DNA of 64,000 nt from Gillisella vitis (GTDB lineage Bacteria; Pseudomonadota; Alphaproteobacteria; Rhizobiales; Rhizobiaceae), in contig WPHV01000002.1 in assembly GCA_009744235.1 (NCBI GenBank), positions 124,001-188,000 on the forward strand. The letters are read 5' to 3'. Below are positions 25,937 through 34,986 of this stretch, piece by piece. The position numbers were made by a program, and so were the translations under genes. Under the pieces are notes generated by a model. The model did no database searches. It was not told the DNA's origin and was given only the letters and a program-made list of their open reading frames with translations. Numbering within the stretch: position 1 is the stretch's first letter; each line of letters starts with the position of its first letter.

Positions 25937-27160
25937 TTACACGATGAGCCCCTTCATGGGCTGAACACTGTCCGAGCCTGGAAACACAACACTGGCCAGA
26001 TGACCGGCACTGGCACCGAGAAGATCGACCGCCATGCCTTTGATGACGGCGCGGATGTCGGTGGTGGCGGCCAGATCCCGGCCTTCGAACAGTTGGTTCT
26101 GCTTCAGCCCCGGCCAGTCGGTGATGACGCGGCCACCCCGCACGGCACCGCCAGCGAGGAAGGCGGTCGTGCCGGTGCCGTGATCGGTTCCATCAGTCCC
26201 GTTGATGCGTGCCGTGCGACCGAATTCGGTCGCGACGATGATCGCCGTATCCTTCCATGCGGGTCCAAGTTCCTGTTCGAAGGCGGCAATCGAATTGTCC
26301 AGGCCAGCCAGAAGCTTTGCCAGCCGGTCGATTTCCTGTGCGTGGGTATCCCAACCCTCAAAGGCGAGTGCTGCGACACGCGGGCCATCTGGCTGGGCCA
26401 GCAACCGGGCAGCGCCGCGGGCCATTTGCTCCATGCCGTTCGGGTCGCCGGGGCCGCCTTTCGACTTCATGTCGAGGCCGGATGCGATCTTGCCGGTCTG
26501 GATGCCTTCAATCAGAAGCTTCGAGAGCATCGGGTCCGTACGGCCATAAAGATCCATCAGGCGCGGCGCGAGATCGCCGTCAGCGGGTCGGAGCACGGAC
26601 GGCGCCCAGCCGAGCACCGGTGCCTTGCCGCGAATGACGAGGGGTGCGGTTGCCCCGACAGACAGCCCTTGCACGCGTTCTGCCGCACCGGGAGCGATCT
26701 TGTCGCCGGCTGGCAGTCCTTCAAGCAGGCGGTTCATCCAGCCGGTTTCGACATGTCCGGGCGTCGGAAAACCGGACTCCAGCACATCCTGTCCGTCGAA
26801 ATGCGAGCGCTCACGATAGGCGGTGGCACTGGCATGCACCACGGCGGCCTGATTGGCGCGGAACAGGCGTTGGAAATTCGGCATCGAGGGATGCAATCCG
26901 AAAAAGCCGTCGAGCGGCAGCACTGGCTTGTCTCCATCCAGCCTCAGCGCAATCGACTGGCGCAGGCCTTCATAATCGGGATCGCCGATCGGCGGCACGG
27001 CGGTCAGCCCATCCAGCGCGCCGCGCAGGATGATGGTGACGAAGCGGGGATCGCGCCCGCCAGCCGCATGGGCAAAGCGGGGCATGAAGGCCCAGGCAAA
27101 CAAGGCACCGGATGTGCCGAGAACGGCGCGGCGGGTGGGGGAGAGGTTTTCGCACAGCAT
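25937..27160 (-). CDS. DUF1501 family exported protein
   Basis: A 407-residue protein of the DUF1501 family (sulfatase/alkaline-phosphatase-like fold). It has a Tat-type signal: TRRAVLG followed by a hydrophobic stretch and an Ala-x-Ala end near residue 33. FVTIILRGALDGL, HFDGQDVLESG and EFGRTARINGTDGTDHGTG are the family's metal-site-like segments. It starts 3 bp after the DUF1800 stop, and such pairs are common in bacteria. Biochemical function is not known to me. Here it ends an operon headed by an ECF sigma factor. Confidence 0.88.
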   Translation of the reverse strand: MLCENLSPTRRAVLGTSGALFAWAFMPRFAHAAGGRDPRFVTIILRGALDGLTAVPPIGDPDYEGLRQSIALRLDGDKPVLPLDGFFGLHPSMPNFQRLFRANQAAVVHASATAYRERSHFDGQDVLESGFPTPGHVETGWMNRLLEGLPAGDKIAPGAAERVQGLSVGATAPLVIRGKAPVLGWAPSVLRPADGDLAPRLMDLYGRTDPMLSKLLIEGIQTGKIASGLDMKSKGGPGDPNGMEQMARGAARLLAQPDGPRVAALAFEGWDTHAQEIDRLAKLLAGLDNSIAAFEQELGPAWKDTAIIVATEFGRTARINGTDGTDHGTGTTAFLAGGAVRGGRVITDWPGLKQNQLFEGRDLAATTDIRAVIKGMAVDLLGASAGHLASVVFPGSDSVQPMKGLIV

Positions 27161-27163
27161 GGT

Positions 27164-28738
27164 TCAGCGCCTCTGAAATTCGGGGGAAAGGAAGGCAATC
27201 GACAGGCCCTGCGGTCGGGTTTCCGCCCGGGAAATCGCTTGCAGGGTGTCGGCGGTGAGAAGCGGCCCCAGCCGGTCACCGGCAAAGGCACGGGGGTCGA
27301 TCTGACCCTGGATCTGATGGGCAAACAGGTTGGCCGCATCGATACGGGTCGCCAGCGATTCCGACGAGGCCCAGGCATCGGTAACGTCGGAAAAACCGTT
27401 CGGACCGGCGGGGTTCCACAGTGGCTGGCCAAGCGCGTTCAGCATGGAAATGATCTGCTCCGGCTTCGGCCTGATCCCGCTGGTGCGCAGCATCGCCGCC
27501 ACATAATCCTGTGGCATGCGCATTTTCGTCAATGTCGGGTTCCAGGCTTCGTCTGCATCGACAAGGGCAGTATAGACAGCCGAAAGATCGCCGTGCGACT
27601 TGGTATAGGCGGCGGCCAGTTTCGTCACCAGGGCCGGTGGCGGCTGGTCGGCGACGAAATAGCGGACAAGTTTCATTGCGATATGTCTGGCCGTTGCCGG
27701 GTGGCGGGCGAGGTCGCGCAAGGCGGTGCGGCCCTGTTCCACATTGCCCTCGGCATAAGTCATGCCCATCACCGTGTGGTCGCCCGGTTCATGGGCATTG
27801 GCATTGAAGATGAATTTGCCCTGGGGGCCTGGACGCTTTTCATCGCGGTAGAAAGTCCAGCCGGTGATGATCCGCGCCAGCGACGTCACATCTGCCTGGC
27901 TATAGCCGCCATCGACGCCGAGCGTGTGCAGTTCCATGATCTCACGGGCCAGATTTTCATTGAGGCCCCGCTTGCCATTCTTGTTGGCGGGCGAGGTCGG
28001 GCCGATCGATTGCTGGTTATCGAGGAAAACCAGCATGGCCGGGTGGGTTTCGACCGCCAGCAGCATGTCTTCGAACCTCCCAAAGACATGCGGACGGATG
28101 GCCTCCCGCTCGAACGCGCCAGCCAGAATATGCACTTCGCCACCCTTGCTGATCGCCACCGAAAAATGGTTGGCCCAGAACATCGCCAGCCGTTCGCCAA
28201 AGCCGATCAATGGTTGGTGGATCGTTCCGTTGAAACGGGCATCAGCTTCCGCAAGCAGGATCTGCTGCGGAAAATAGGGACGCTTGGAAACCGGCATGTC
28301 CGGCTTTTTGTCCATGGACTGGGGTTGGGCCTGGGCCTGGGCCTGGGATTGTGGTTGTGGTTGCGGCTGGGGCGGCATGGCCCCCGCCTGCATGCCATTG
28401 CCCTGCATAGCATTGCCTTGCATGCCAGCAGCTTGGGACGGGCCACCCGCGCCCTGCATCGCATTCGCGCCAGCCATGGCCGCGCCCGCCATTGCACCGG
28501 CTGCGGGTTGCTTGTCGCGTTCGGCTTTGACCTGTTTTTGGTATTCGTAGAGCGCTACCAGCAGATCGGAACTGGAGCGTAATTGCGCGCCGACAGGCGT
28601 TGGCACCGCACGCTCCGTGATCTCTTCCTTTAAGAGATCGCGGGGGGCATCCTTGATGGCGGTGATCCCGCCATCCGCAGCGCCAAGGCCGAAGCGCCAG
28701 AGCGCCAATGCGGCATCGACATCGTTGGAATTGGACAT
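27164..28738 (-). CDS. DUF1800 family protein
   Basis: A 524-residue DUF1800 protein. The core motifs FWANHFSVA, NENLAREIMELHTLGVDGGYSQADV and DEAWNPTLTKMRMPQDYVAAM are clear. Residues ~78-145 form a low-complexity linker of Ala/Met/Gly/Gln and then Pro-Gln/Ala-Gln dipeptides; it is encoded by imprecise tandem repeats and is longer than usual. No signal peptide is visible although the partner is exported. Function unknown to me; it is paired with DUF1501 in many genomes. It begins 76 bp after the sensor-like gene. Confidence 0.88.
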   Translation of the reverse strand: MSNSNDVDAALALWRFGLGAADGGITAIKDAPRDLLKEEITERAVPTPVGAQLRSSSDLLVALYEYQKQVKAERDKQPAAGAMAGAAMAGANAMQGAGGPSQAAGMQGNAMQGNGMQAGAMPPQPQPQPQSQAQAQAQPQSMDKKPDMPVSKRPYFPQQILLAEADARFNGTIHQPLIGFGERLAMFWANHFSVAISKGGEVHILAGAFEREAIRPHVFGRFEDMLLAVETHPAMLVFLDNQQSIGPTSPANKNGKRGLNENLAREIMELHTLGVDGGYSQADVTSLARIITGWTFYRDEKRPGPQGKFIFNANAHEPGDHTVMGMTYAEGNVEQGRTALRDLARHPATARHIAMKLVRYFVADQPPPALVTKLAAAYTKSHGDLSAVYTALVDADEAWNPTLTKMRMPQDYVAAMLRTSGIRPKPEQIISMLNALGQPLWNPAGPNGFSDVTDAWASSESLATRIDAANLFAHQIQGQIDPRAFAGDRLGPLLTADTLQAISRAETRPQGLSIAFLSPEFQRR

Positions 28739-28814
28739 GGCCGATATGAACTCCGTTTCATCATCGGCCTTTCAACGTCGCTATAGGTTCAAATCCGTCG
28801 CTTTTGAAATATGA

Positions 28815-29264
28815 TCATTTCGTGGCAGGCCGTGGCGCCTCCCGCTGGATCAATCCGTCCGCCAGACGGCGGCGTTCATCGACCGACAGGGTGGCTACGA
28901 AATCGATCGCCTTCTGCTCGGTGGCGGCCCGCACAGCATATTCGGCCTCGCGGGCGCGTTTCAGCGCATCGGCCAGCGCCACACTGTCGAGATCCGGCTT
29001 GCCCATCAGGGCTGCGGCCTCGACGCGTGCTTGGCGTGCTTCAAGCCCGGTGGAGCGCACGTCACGGCGCGCATCGTTCAGGGCTTTTTGAAACTCGCCG
29101 CGCAATTTTGAAGGCAGTTGTTCGCCCGCCAGCGGCAGACGTGAGGGCGGGACCGTGGCATTGTCATAGAGATAGAAAAAACCGGCACCGGCCAGGGCGC
29201 AGATCAGGAAGGTGTTGAGCACCAGAAGGCCGATGGCCAGCCGCTTGAAACCATGTTCCGTCAT
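28815..29264 (-). CDS. Periplasmic Metal_resist/CpxP-like protein
   Basis: A 149-residue protein with one N-terminal membrane anchor (~8-32) and a helical periplasmic part rich in Arg, Ala and Glu, resembling the Spy/CpxP/CnrX-type Metal_resist family. The periplasmic part has no His or Cys and a single Met, so the metal ligands known from CnrX are absent. Its ATG overlaps the anti-sigma stop (ATGA) and follows AGGAG. Position after sigma and anti-sigma genes suggests it modulates anti-sigma release, perhaps by sensing envelope stress. Confidence 0.7.
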   Translation of the reverse strand: MTEHGFKRLAIGLLVLNTFLICALAGAGFFYLYDNATVPPSRLPLAGEQLPSKLRGEFQKALNDARRDVRSTGLEARQARVEAAALMGKPDLDSVALADALKRAREAEYAVRAATEQKAIDFVATLSVDERRRLADGLIQREAPRPATK

Positions 29265-29698
29265 CGTATCTCCTGAGCGATCTCGCCTTCGGTCATGATA
29301 TTGCCAAACGCCGTCGCGGTATCGGTCATTGGGATCTGGGTGGGCGGCGCAACTATTGCAACCGCCAGCGCACCGGTCAGGCCGCCCGCAAGGCCAACGC
29401 CGAGAAGTCCCGCGCCGACCAGCCAGCGATGCAACCTGCGGCGCAGCGTGACGCGCTTGTCTGCCGATTGCAGGATGCGGCCTGTCAGGGCAGCGGACGC
29501 AGAGGGTGGGGCTGACAGGGCGAGAAACGCATCCAGGCGGGACGCCTCCTCCACCATGGCGCGACCGGCTTCGGTTGCGGCAAAGATGTCAGCCGCATCG
29601 CGCCGGTCTTCGGGCCAGCGTTTGCGGTCGCCGCCATAGGCTTCGACAAGCGCGCGAAACCGCTTCGCATCCATGCCTTGCTTGCTGTCGTCACTCAT
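29261..29698 (-). CDS. Putative membrane anti-sigma factor
   Basis: A 145-residue protein with a cytoplasmic N-terminal region (~1-88) and one membrane helix (WLVGAGLLGVGLAGGLTGA, about 92-114), then a short periplasmic tail. No zinc-binding HCC motif is present. ATG 29698 has GGAG 6 nt upstream and overlaps the sigma stop codon by 8 nt, so sigma and this protein are translationally coupled. Architecture and position make it the likely anti-sigma; the sequence alone would not prove it. Confidence 0.7.
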   Translation of the reverse strand: MSDDSKQGMDAKRFRALVEAYGGDRKRWPEDRRDAADIFAATEAGRAMVEEASRLDAFLALSAPPSASAALTGRILQSADKRVTLRRRLHRWLVGAGLLGVGLAGGLTGALAVAIVAPPTQIPMTDTATAFGNIMTEGEIAQEIR

Positions 29699-30269
29699 TA
29701 CCATCTCCGTTCAGCCCGTCGCTGGTCAGACCATCTCCGGTCAGAGTCTTCTGCAAAGACCGCCGCCCACGCGCCAAAAGGCTTTCCAGCGCATCGACGC
29801 TGATCTGCATCACACTGGCGGCCTCCAGGTTCGACATGTCCTGGTAGTAAACCAGGACGATGGCTTCCCGTTGCCGCGGGGCGAGCGCCTGCAAGGCCGC
29901 ATTGACCCGCTGGCTGTCTGCTTCATGTCCCGTCAGCCCGGCATCGGGCAGAGGCGCTTCGTCCATCCGGTCCGGGGGCTCGGCCATCAGCACGTCGCGC
30001 CGCTTGCGCAGCCGGTCGTAGCAAAGGTTGATCGCTACGCGGTGCGCCCAGGTATCGAAGCGGGCACGGCCCTGCCGCCAGCCTCCGGCATGTTTCCAGA
30101 TGCGCAGAAAGGTTTCCTGCGCCACATCCTCTGCCTCCGCCGGGTCAGCGAGCATGCGATTGGCAAGCGCCAGAAAGCGCGGCAGCTTGCGCGCCACCAT
30201 GGTCCGCATCGCAGCCTGATCGCCCGCCGCAACTTGTCTGACCAACTCTTCATCGGGATCGTCGGTCAT
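29691..30269 (-). CDS. ECF RNA polymerase sigma factor
   Basis: A 192-residue sigma-70 family ECF factor. Region 2 is seen in AEAEDVAQETFLRIWKHAGGW and FDTWAHRVAINLCYDRLRKRR; region 4 in LQALAPRQREAIVLVYYQDMSNLEAASVMQIS. The C-terminal tail is a small Gly/Asp-rich repeat. ATG 30269 is taken, though an ATG at 30290 is equally possible (7 extra residues, DCGEED). It heads a minus-strand operon with anti-sigma, sensor-like protein, DUF1800 and DUF1501 and probably activates it. The divergent small gene at 30353 shares its upstream region. Confidence 0.9.
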   Translation of the reverse strand: MTDDPDEELVRQVAAGDQAAMRTMVARKLPRFLALANRMLADPAEAEDVAQETFLRIWKHAGGWRQGRARFDTWAHRVAINLCYDRLRKRRDVLMAEPPDRMDEAPLPDAGLTGHEADSQRVNAALQALAPRQREAIVLVYYQDMSNLEAASVMQISVDALESLLARGRRSLQKTLTGDGLTSDGLNGDGNE

Positions 30270-30352
30270 ATCCTCTTCACCGCAATCCATTCACCGCAAC
30301 TCGGGCAGCTCCAAGGACACGGCTGCTCTGTTTTGCCTCATTGGAGGTCAAA

Positions 30353-30580
30353 ATGCGCAAGGACCTGGGAAGCATCAAGGTGAGGCGGATCAAATTTTCT
30401 CCCGAAGATGAGATAGGACAGCTCAGTCGATGGATCTTCAACGCGGGAGAAACGCAATTCCGTCGCTCATTCAGAGATTTTTTTGGTGAATATCCGGTGC
30501 TTGGCCCGGCGTCCAGGGCTGCCGCCCAGGGAATACAGGCCGGGTTTTCGCCCGGCCCGCTGATCATCAACGCTTCTTGA
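30353..30580 (+). CDS. Small hypothetical protein, 75 residues
   Basis: ATG 30353 follows GGAGG with 5 nt spacing, a strong site. The product is basic (MRKDLGSIKVRRIKF), with a mixed helical-looking middle, and matches no family I know. It is divergent from the ECF sigma gene and its 3' end overlaps the convergent phnA stop by 14 nt. Alternative: a chance frame, as an opposite-strand frame also spans it. Confidence 0.4.
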   Translation: MRKDLGSIKVRRIKFSPEDEIGQLSRWIFNAGETQFRRSFRDFFGEYPVLGPASRAAAQGIQAGFSPGPLIINAS

Positions 30581-30869
30581 CGAATTCCGTCCGCAGCACC
30601 AGTCCCTTGATCGCGTCGTGACGGCAATCGATCTCTTCCGGGTTATCCGTGAGGCGGATCGATTTGATGACGGTGCCCTGTTTCAGCGTCTGGCCAGCGC
30701 CCTTGACCTTCAGATCCTTGATGAGGGTGACGGAATCGCCATCCTGCAAAAGATTGCCGGACGCATCACGGACCTCCGATGCCTGAGCGGCGGCAGCTGC
30801 CACTTCGGAGGCGGGGCGCCATTCGCCGGTTGCTTCATCATAAATGTAATCGTCGTTATCGCCAGCCAC
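30567..30869 (-). CDS. phnA: PhnA-like protein
   Basis: A 100-residue protein of the PhnA family (named for alkylphosphonate genes; cellular role uncertain). DGDSVTLIKDLKVKG and DNPEEIDCRHDAIKGLVLR are the C-terminal signature. The N-terminal half is DYIYDEATGEWRPASEV without the zinc ribbon seen in longer forms. GTG 30869 has AGGAG 8 nt upstream; the frame is open to 31154 but the extra 95 residues look non-coding. It is divergent from gcd. Confidence 0.85.
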   Translation of the reverse strand: MAGDNDDYIYDEATGEWRPASEVAAAAAQASEVRDASGNLLQDGDSVTLIKDLKVKGAGQTLKQGTVIKSIRLTDNPEEIDCRHDAIKGLVLRTEFVKKR

Positions 30870-31204
30870 GGACCCTGCTCCTGAAGTAAATGTTATCTGA
30901 TCTCCGTCGCTTACAGGAGCAAGGCCCGGTGTTGCAACGAGAACATCCGTTAATTCGAACATGAGGAACGGTTTCGCCGCTACAGCGATGACTTTTCCAT
31001 GCGCAGTTTGTTGTCTCTTGTCAAAAAGGCGCGGACGAAGGATAAGCGGGACAGGCAGACATGCCTCCGGCGAACCCTGTGACGGGAGGGCAGTGTCCCC
31101 GGAAATCCAACCATAGAAGGCGTTCGGGCTCGTGTCGATCTGGCGAAACCTCATGCGATCCGTTGACTGTCGATCCGATCAACCTTTCAAGGAGCTAAAA
31201 TACG
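30870..31204. other. Divergent region between phnA and gcd
   Basis: 335 bp; the phnA frame stays open through most of it but with no start site of quality. It should hold both promoters. I see no clear operator. Confidence 0.4.
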
Positions 31205-33634
31205 ATGGTCCAACAAAAAGGCGCCCTCTCGGCGGTTGCCAAACTCTGGCTGATCCTGCTGGGTACGGTGCTCGTTCTCGCCGGTTTATTTCTTGCCATC
31301 GGCGGCTACCGACTGATCACGCTCGGCGGTAGCTGGTATTTCATCATCACCGGTATTGCCGTGGTCCTGTCCGGCCTGCTGGTTTTGATGCGGCGCCCGC
31401 TCGGCGCGGTGCTGTTTGTCATCATCACGCTGTTGACCGCCGTCTGGGCGATCTGGGATGCCGGTCTTGATTTCTGGCCGCTGATCTCGCGCCTGCTGGC
31501 CTTCGGCATAGGCTCCACCGTTGTGCTGCTGTCGCTGCCGCTTCTGCGCAAGGCGCGCGGCCTGGCACCCGGCTACGCCGGTTCGTTCACGCTTGCGGCA
31601 GTTCTGGCCTTGGCGTCCGCAGGCGGTGTGGCCGGCATGTTCATGCCCCATCCTTCCGTGCCGTTTACCGGCACTCCGATTGCCCGTGTGCCGGTCGATC
31701 CGACAAGCGAACAGAAGAACTGGGAACATTACGGCAATACATCAGGCGGTAGCCGCTTTGCGGCGCTCGACCAGATCAATGTCGATAATGTCAAAGCCCT
31801 GACGGTCGCCTGGACCTATCATACCGGCGACACCCCGATCAGCCCCGGCAATAACGGCGCTGAAGATCAGGAAACTCCGTTGCAGGTCGGCGAAAAGCTG
31901 TTCCTCTGCACGCCCCATAACAACGTCATCGCCGTCGATATCGATAGCGGCAAGCAGCTTTGGAAGGCTGAAATCAACGCCATGTCGTCGGTGTGGATGC
32001 GGTGCCGCGGTCTTGCCTATTTCGATGCGACCCGTCCGCTGGATCAGCCAACGGTTCCCGGCTCGACGCCGGTCTCCGCGGTGACTGTTGCACCGGGTGC
32101 GCTTTGCGAACGCCGTATCCTGATGAACACGATTCAGGCTCAATTGATTGCACTCGATGCGGATACCGGTGCGTTTTGCCCAGATTTCGGCACCAATGGC
32201 CGCGTCGATCTGAAGATCGGCATGGGCGATGCGCCCGATCCGCAATATGTGCTGACATCGGCACCCACGCTTGCCGGTACCACTGTCGTGGTCGGTGGCC
32301 GTATTGCCGATAACGTCCAGGTCGATATGCCTGGTGGTGTCATGCGCGGCTTCGATGCGGTGACCGGTGAATTGCGTTGGGCATTTGATCCCGGCAATCC
32401 TGACATCACCAAGCTGCCGCCTCCGGGCCAGACCTATACGCGCTCGACGCCGAATGTCTGGGCCGCGATGTCCTACGACCCGGCCTCCAACACGGTGTTC
32501 ATGCCGGTGGGCAGCCCCTCGGTCGATCTTTACGGCACGACCCGGACGCCGCTCGATCATAAATACGGCGCATCCATGCTGGCACTCGATGCCACCACGG
32601 GCCGTGAAAAATGGGTCTACCAGACGGTTCATAACGACCTCTGGGATTTTGACGTGCCGATGCAGCCGTCCTTCATCGATTTTCCGAAGGCGGATGGCTC
32701 CAAGGTTCCGGCCCTGGTTTTCGGCACCAAGGCCGGTCAGCTTTACGTTCTCGACCGGCAAACCGGCCAGCCGCTGACGGAGGTCAAGGAAGTTCCCGTC
32801 AAGGCAGCCAATATTCCGAACGAGCCTTACTCTCTCACTCAGCCGCTATCGGTTGGCATGCCGCAGATCGGTACCGGTCCTTTTACCGAGTCCGACATGT
32901 GGGGTGCGACACCCTTCGACCAGCTGATGTGCCGTATCGCCTTCAAATCCATGCGCTATGAAGGCCTCTATACGGCTCCTGGCACGGATACCTCATTGGC
33001 ATTCCCCGGCTCGCTCGGTGGGATGAACTGGGGCGGTCTTTCCACCGATCCGGTTCATAACCTGATTTTCGTCAACGACATGCGCGTTGGTCTTTGGGTG
33101 AAAATGCAGGAAGCGGCCCCCACGACCAAGACGTCAAATGGCGGCGAAAGCGTCAATACCGGCATGGGCCTAGTGCCGATGAAGGGGACGCCCTATGCGG
33201 TTCTCAAGGATCGCTTCCTTTCAGCCGCAGGCATCCCCTGCCAGAAGCCGCCGTTTGGTACGCTGACAGCGGTGGATATGAAAACTCAGAAGATCGTCTG
33301 GCAGGTGCCGGTTGGCACTGTGATGGACCAGGGGCCGCTTGGCATCAAGATGGGCCTGCCCATTCCGATTGGCATGCCGACGCTCGGCGGCACGCTTGCC
33401 ACGCAGGGTGGTCTGGTGTTCATCGCAGGCACTCAGGACTATTATCTGCGTGCCTATAGTGCAGCGACAGGCGAGGAAGTCTGGAAAGCCCGGTTGCCGG
33501 TCGGCAGCCAAGGTGGTCCGATGACCTTTAAGTCGCCCAAGACCGGCAAGCAATATGTGGTGATCTCGGCAGGCGGTGCGCGCCAGTCAACGGATCGTGG
33601 TGACTACGTCATCGCCTACGCTTTGCCGAACTGA
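31205..33634 (+). CDS. gcd: Membrane-bound PQQ-dependent glucose dehydrogenase
   Basis: An 809-residue quinoprotein; about the length of E. coli Gcd. Five N-terminal membrane helices (~10-150) precede an eight-bladed PQQ propeller with Trp-docking repeats such as GREKWVYQTVHNDLWDFDVP. It oxidises aldoses (glucose to gluconolactone) in the periplasm and passes electrons to ubiquinone; quinate/shikimate dehydrogenases share the family, so glucose is the most likely rather than proven substrate. AAGGAG lies 10 nt before ATG 31205. Gluconic acid production is the known route to mineral phosphate solubilisation in rhizobia. A strong terminator follows. Confidence 0.9.
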   Translation: MVQQKGALSAVAKLWLILLGTVLVLAGLFLAIGGYRLITLGGSWYFIITGIAVVLSGLLVLMRRPLGAVLFVIITLLTAVWAIWDAGLDFWPLISRLLAFGIGSTVVLLSLPLLRKARGLAPGYAGSFTLAAVLALASAGGVAGMFMPHPSVPFTGTPIARVPVDPTSEQKNWEHYGNTSGGSRFAALDQINVDNVKALTVAWTYHTGDTPISPGNNGAEDQETPLQVGEKLFLCTPHNNVIAVDIDSGKQLWKAEINAMSSVWMRCRGLAYFDATRPLDQPTVPGSTPVSAVTVAPGALCERRILMNTIQAQLIALDADTGAFCPDFGTNGRVDLKIGMGDAPDPQYVLTSAPTLAGTTVVVGGRIADNVQVDMPGGVMRGFDAVTGELRWAFDPGNPDITKLPPPGQTYTRSTPNVWAAMSYDPASNTVFMPVGSPSVDLYGTTRTPLDHKYGASMLALDATTGREKWVYQTVHNDLWDFDVPMQPSFIDFPKADGSKVPALVFGTKAGQLYVLDRQTGQPLTEVKEVPVKAANIPNEPYSLTQPLSVGMPQIGTGPFTESDMWGATPFDQLMCRIAFKSMRYEGLYTAPGTDTSLAFPGSLGGMNWGGLSTDPVHNLIFVNDMRVGLWVKMQEAAPTTKTSNGGESVNTGMGLVPMKGTPYAVLKDRFLSAAGIPCQKPPFGTLTAVDMKTQKIVWQVPVGTVMDQGPLGIKMGLPIPIGMPTLGGTLATQGGLVFIAGTQDYYLRAYSAATGEEVWKARLPVGSQGGPMTFKSPKTGKQYVVISAGGARQSTDRGDYVIAYALPN

Positions 33635-33657
33635 AAATAACGCAATCAATCACAGCG

Positions 33658-33688
33658 AACCGCCCGGAGGAAGCTCCGGGCGGTTTTT
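33658..33688 (+). terminator. Rho-independent terminator of gcd
   Basis: Perfect 12-bp GC-rich arms (33658-33669, 33674-33685), GAAG loop and a T5 run. The convergent ROK gene ends 60 bp further. Confidence 0.92.
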
Positions 33689-33747
33689 ATCGTTCCATCG
33701 CCTTGCGTCTTGATGCTTTCTGGCCCCTGCCCAAATCTGGAGAGAGA

Positions 33748-34908
33748 TCAGAGACCCGAATTGCCCGGCACGCTGTGAAGGATCATCGCCGCAGCGCCAA
33801 AAGCGACGGCATCGACAGCTGAGATTTGCGGCAGACGGATATCCGGTTGAATGACCCGTGCTCCATCGAACGGATTCGATGTCGAGAAATCAAGCCAGGG
33901 TGCAAGCTTTTCCCTTACCAGTCTGGGCAGTGTTCCGCCGATATAGATCGCCGATGGTGCAAGAACAGCTGTCACCATAAAGGCGAGCGTGGCTAATTCC
34001 GGTCCGGCTTTCCTCAGCCATGCATCAAGAACTCCCGGGTTTGCTTGCAGATATGCCGTCCATTGGTCGGAAGATCGGCCTTTCGGGATGTTTCCGTGAT
34101 GCTCTTTGCACCAGGCCGCAAGATCGTCAAAAGAGGGGCGCGATAATCCGCGTGCGCGAAGCGCGCCCACTTCGCCGGCATTTCCCAGATTGCCGCGATA
34201 GAGTTCCTTGCCAATGATAATGCCGCTGCCAATGCCCTCGGACAGGTAGAGATACGCAAAACTGTCGTGTTCGGTGGCATTGCCCAAGGCGAGTTCGCCC
34301 ATGGCCGCAGCATTGGCGTCGTTTTCAATCAGTACTGGGCAGTCCAGTGTCTCGCGCAGGGTCGAGGCAAGATCAGAGCCTGCCCAGGCGACGACTTCCT
34401 CTGCGAGATCAAGGAAGGCTGTGCCATGGCGGAAACGGGTCGGCATGGCCACACCGGCGCCAATCAGCAGGTGTTCATCAATACCGTTCGATGCCAGCAA
34501 GTCGGCCTTGAGCGTTTTGATGGTCGTTTGAACGTCGGAAAATCTGTCGTAAGGCCCTTCAACCTGCTGTTCGCCAATCCGGTTGCCGCAAAAATCCAGA
34601 AGCGTCAGCGTCAACGAATAGCTGTTGGCATGGACACCCAGCGCATATCCGATGTTTCCGGCGAGCATGAGGTCGATGTGAGGTGCCCCGCGCTGGCTTT
34701 GCCGCCTGGCGCCCTGGATAACGATGCCGCGCTCGATCAGGTCGCGGGTCATCATGCTGACGGCGGCCTGGGTGACGCCGCACAATTCCGCGAGTTCCGC
34801 ACGCGACGCAATGCCGGTTCGCCGCAAGTGTTTCAGCACCGCCGCTTGGGTCGTGCCGATGCCGTCCAAAGGCCCTCGTTTGTTCAGCACAGGCTTTCGT
34901 TTCTCCAC
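33748..34908 (-). CDS. ROK-family transcriptional regulator
   Basis: A 386-residue NagC/XylR-type repressor: N-terminal winged helix (TTQAAVLKHLRRTGIASR, then LAELCGVTQAAVSMM) and a ROK sugar-kinase-like domain with LIENDANAAAMGE and SEGIGSGIII. The usual zinc Cys cluster of ROK proteins is reduced. The likely start is GTG 34908. It is divergent from the ABC importer genes across 78 bp, the expected place for an operator. The inducer may be the imported sugar phosphate or its breakdown product. Confidence 0.9.
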   Translation of the reverse strand: MEKRKPVLNKRGPLDGIGTTQAAVLKHLRRTGIASRAELAELCGVTQAAVSMMTRDLIERGIVIQGARRQSQRGAPHIDLMLAGNIGYALGVHANSYSLTLTLLDFCGNRIGEQQVEGPYDRFSDVQTTIKTLKADLLASNGIDEHLLIGAGVAMPTRFRHGTAFLDLAEEVVAWAGSDLASTLRETLDCPVLIENDANAAAMGELALGNATEHDSFAYLYLSEGIGSGIIIGKELYRGNLGNAGEVGALRARGLSRPSFDDLAAWCKEHHGNIPKGRSSDQWTAYLQANPGVLDAWLRKAGPELATLAFMVTAVLAPSAIYIGGTLPRLVREKLAPWLDFSTSNPFDGARVIQPDIRLPQISAVDAVAFGAAAMILHSVPGNSGL

Positions 34909-34986
34909 CTCACTGATCCGGCGATGTCATAAATCAGTTACTTAAGCAAGTTAATTAAATAATCATCATCAACTGGATCGACCGTC
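34909..34986. promoter_or_regulatory. Divergent promoter/operator region, ROK versus ABC operon
   Basis: A short AT-rich gap with TTACTTAAG and TTAATTAAATAAT stretches. These resemble the AT-rich half-sites that NagC-type regulators use, but no perfect palindrome can be fixed. Both promoters must lie here. Confidence 0.45.

Noticed and set aside
26000-28582. 860-codon open frame on the plus strand
   Set aside because: It lies opposite the DUF1501 and DUF1800 genes, which have clear family motifs. The frame has no ribosome site, no domain and a composition typical of an antisense frame in GC-rich DNA.
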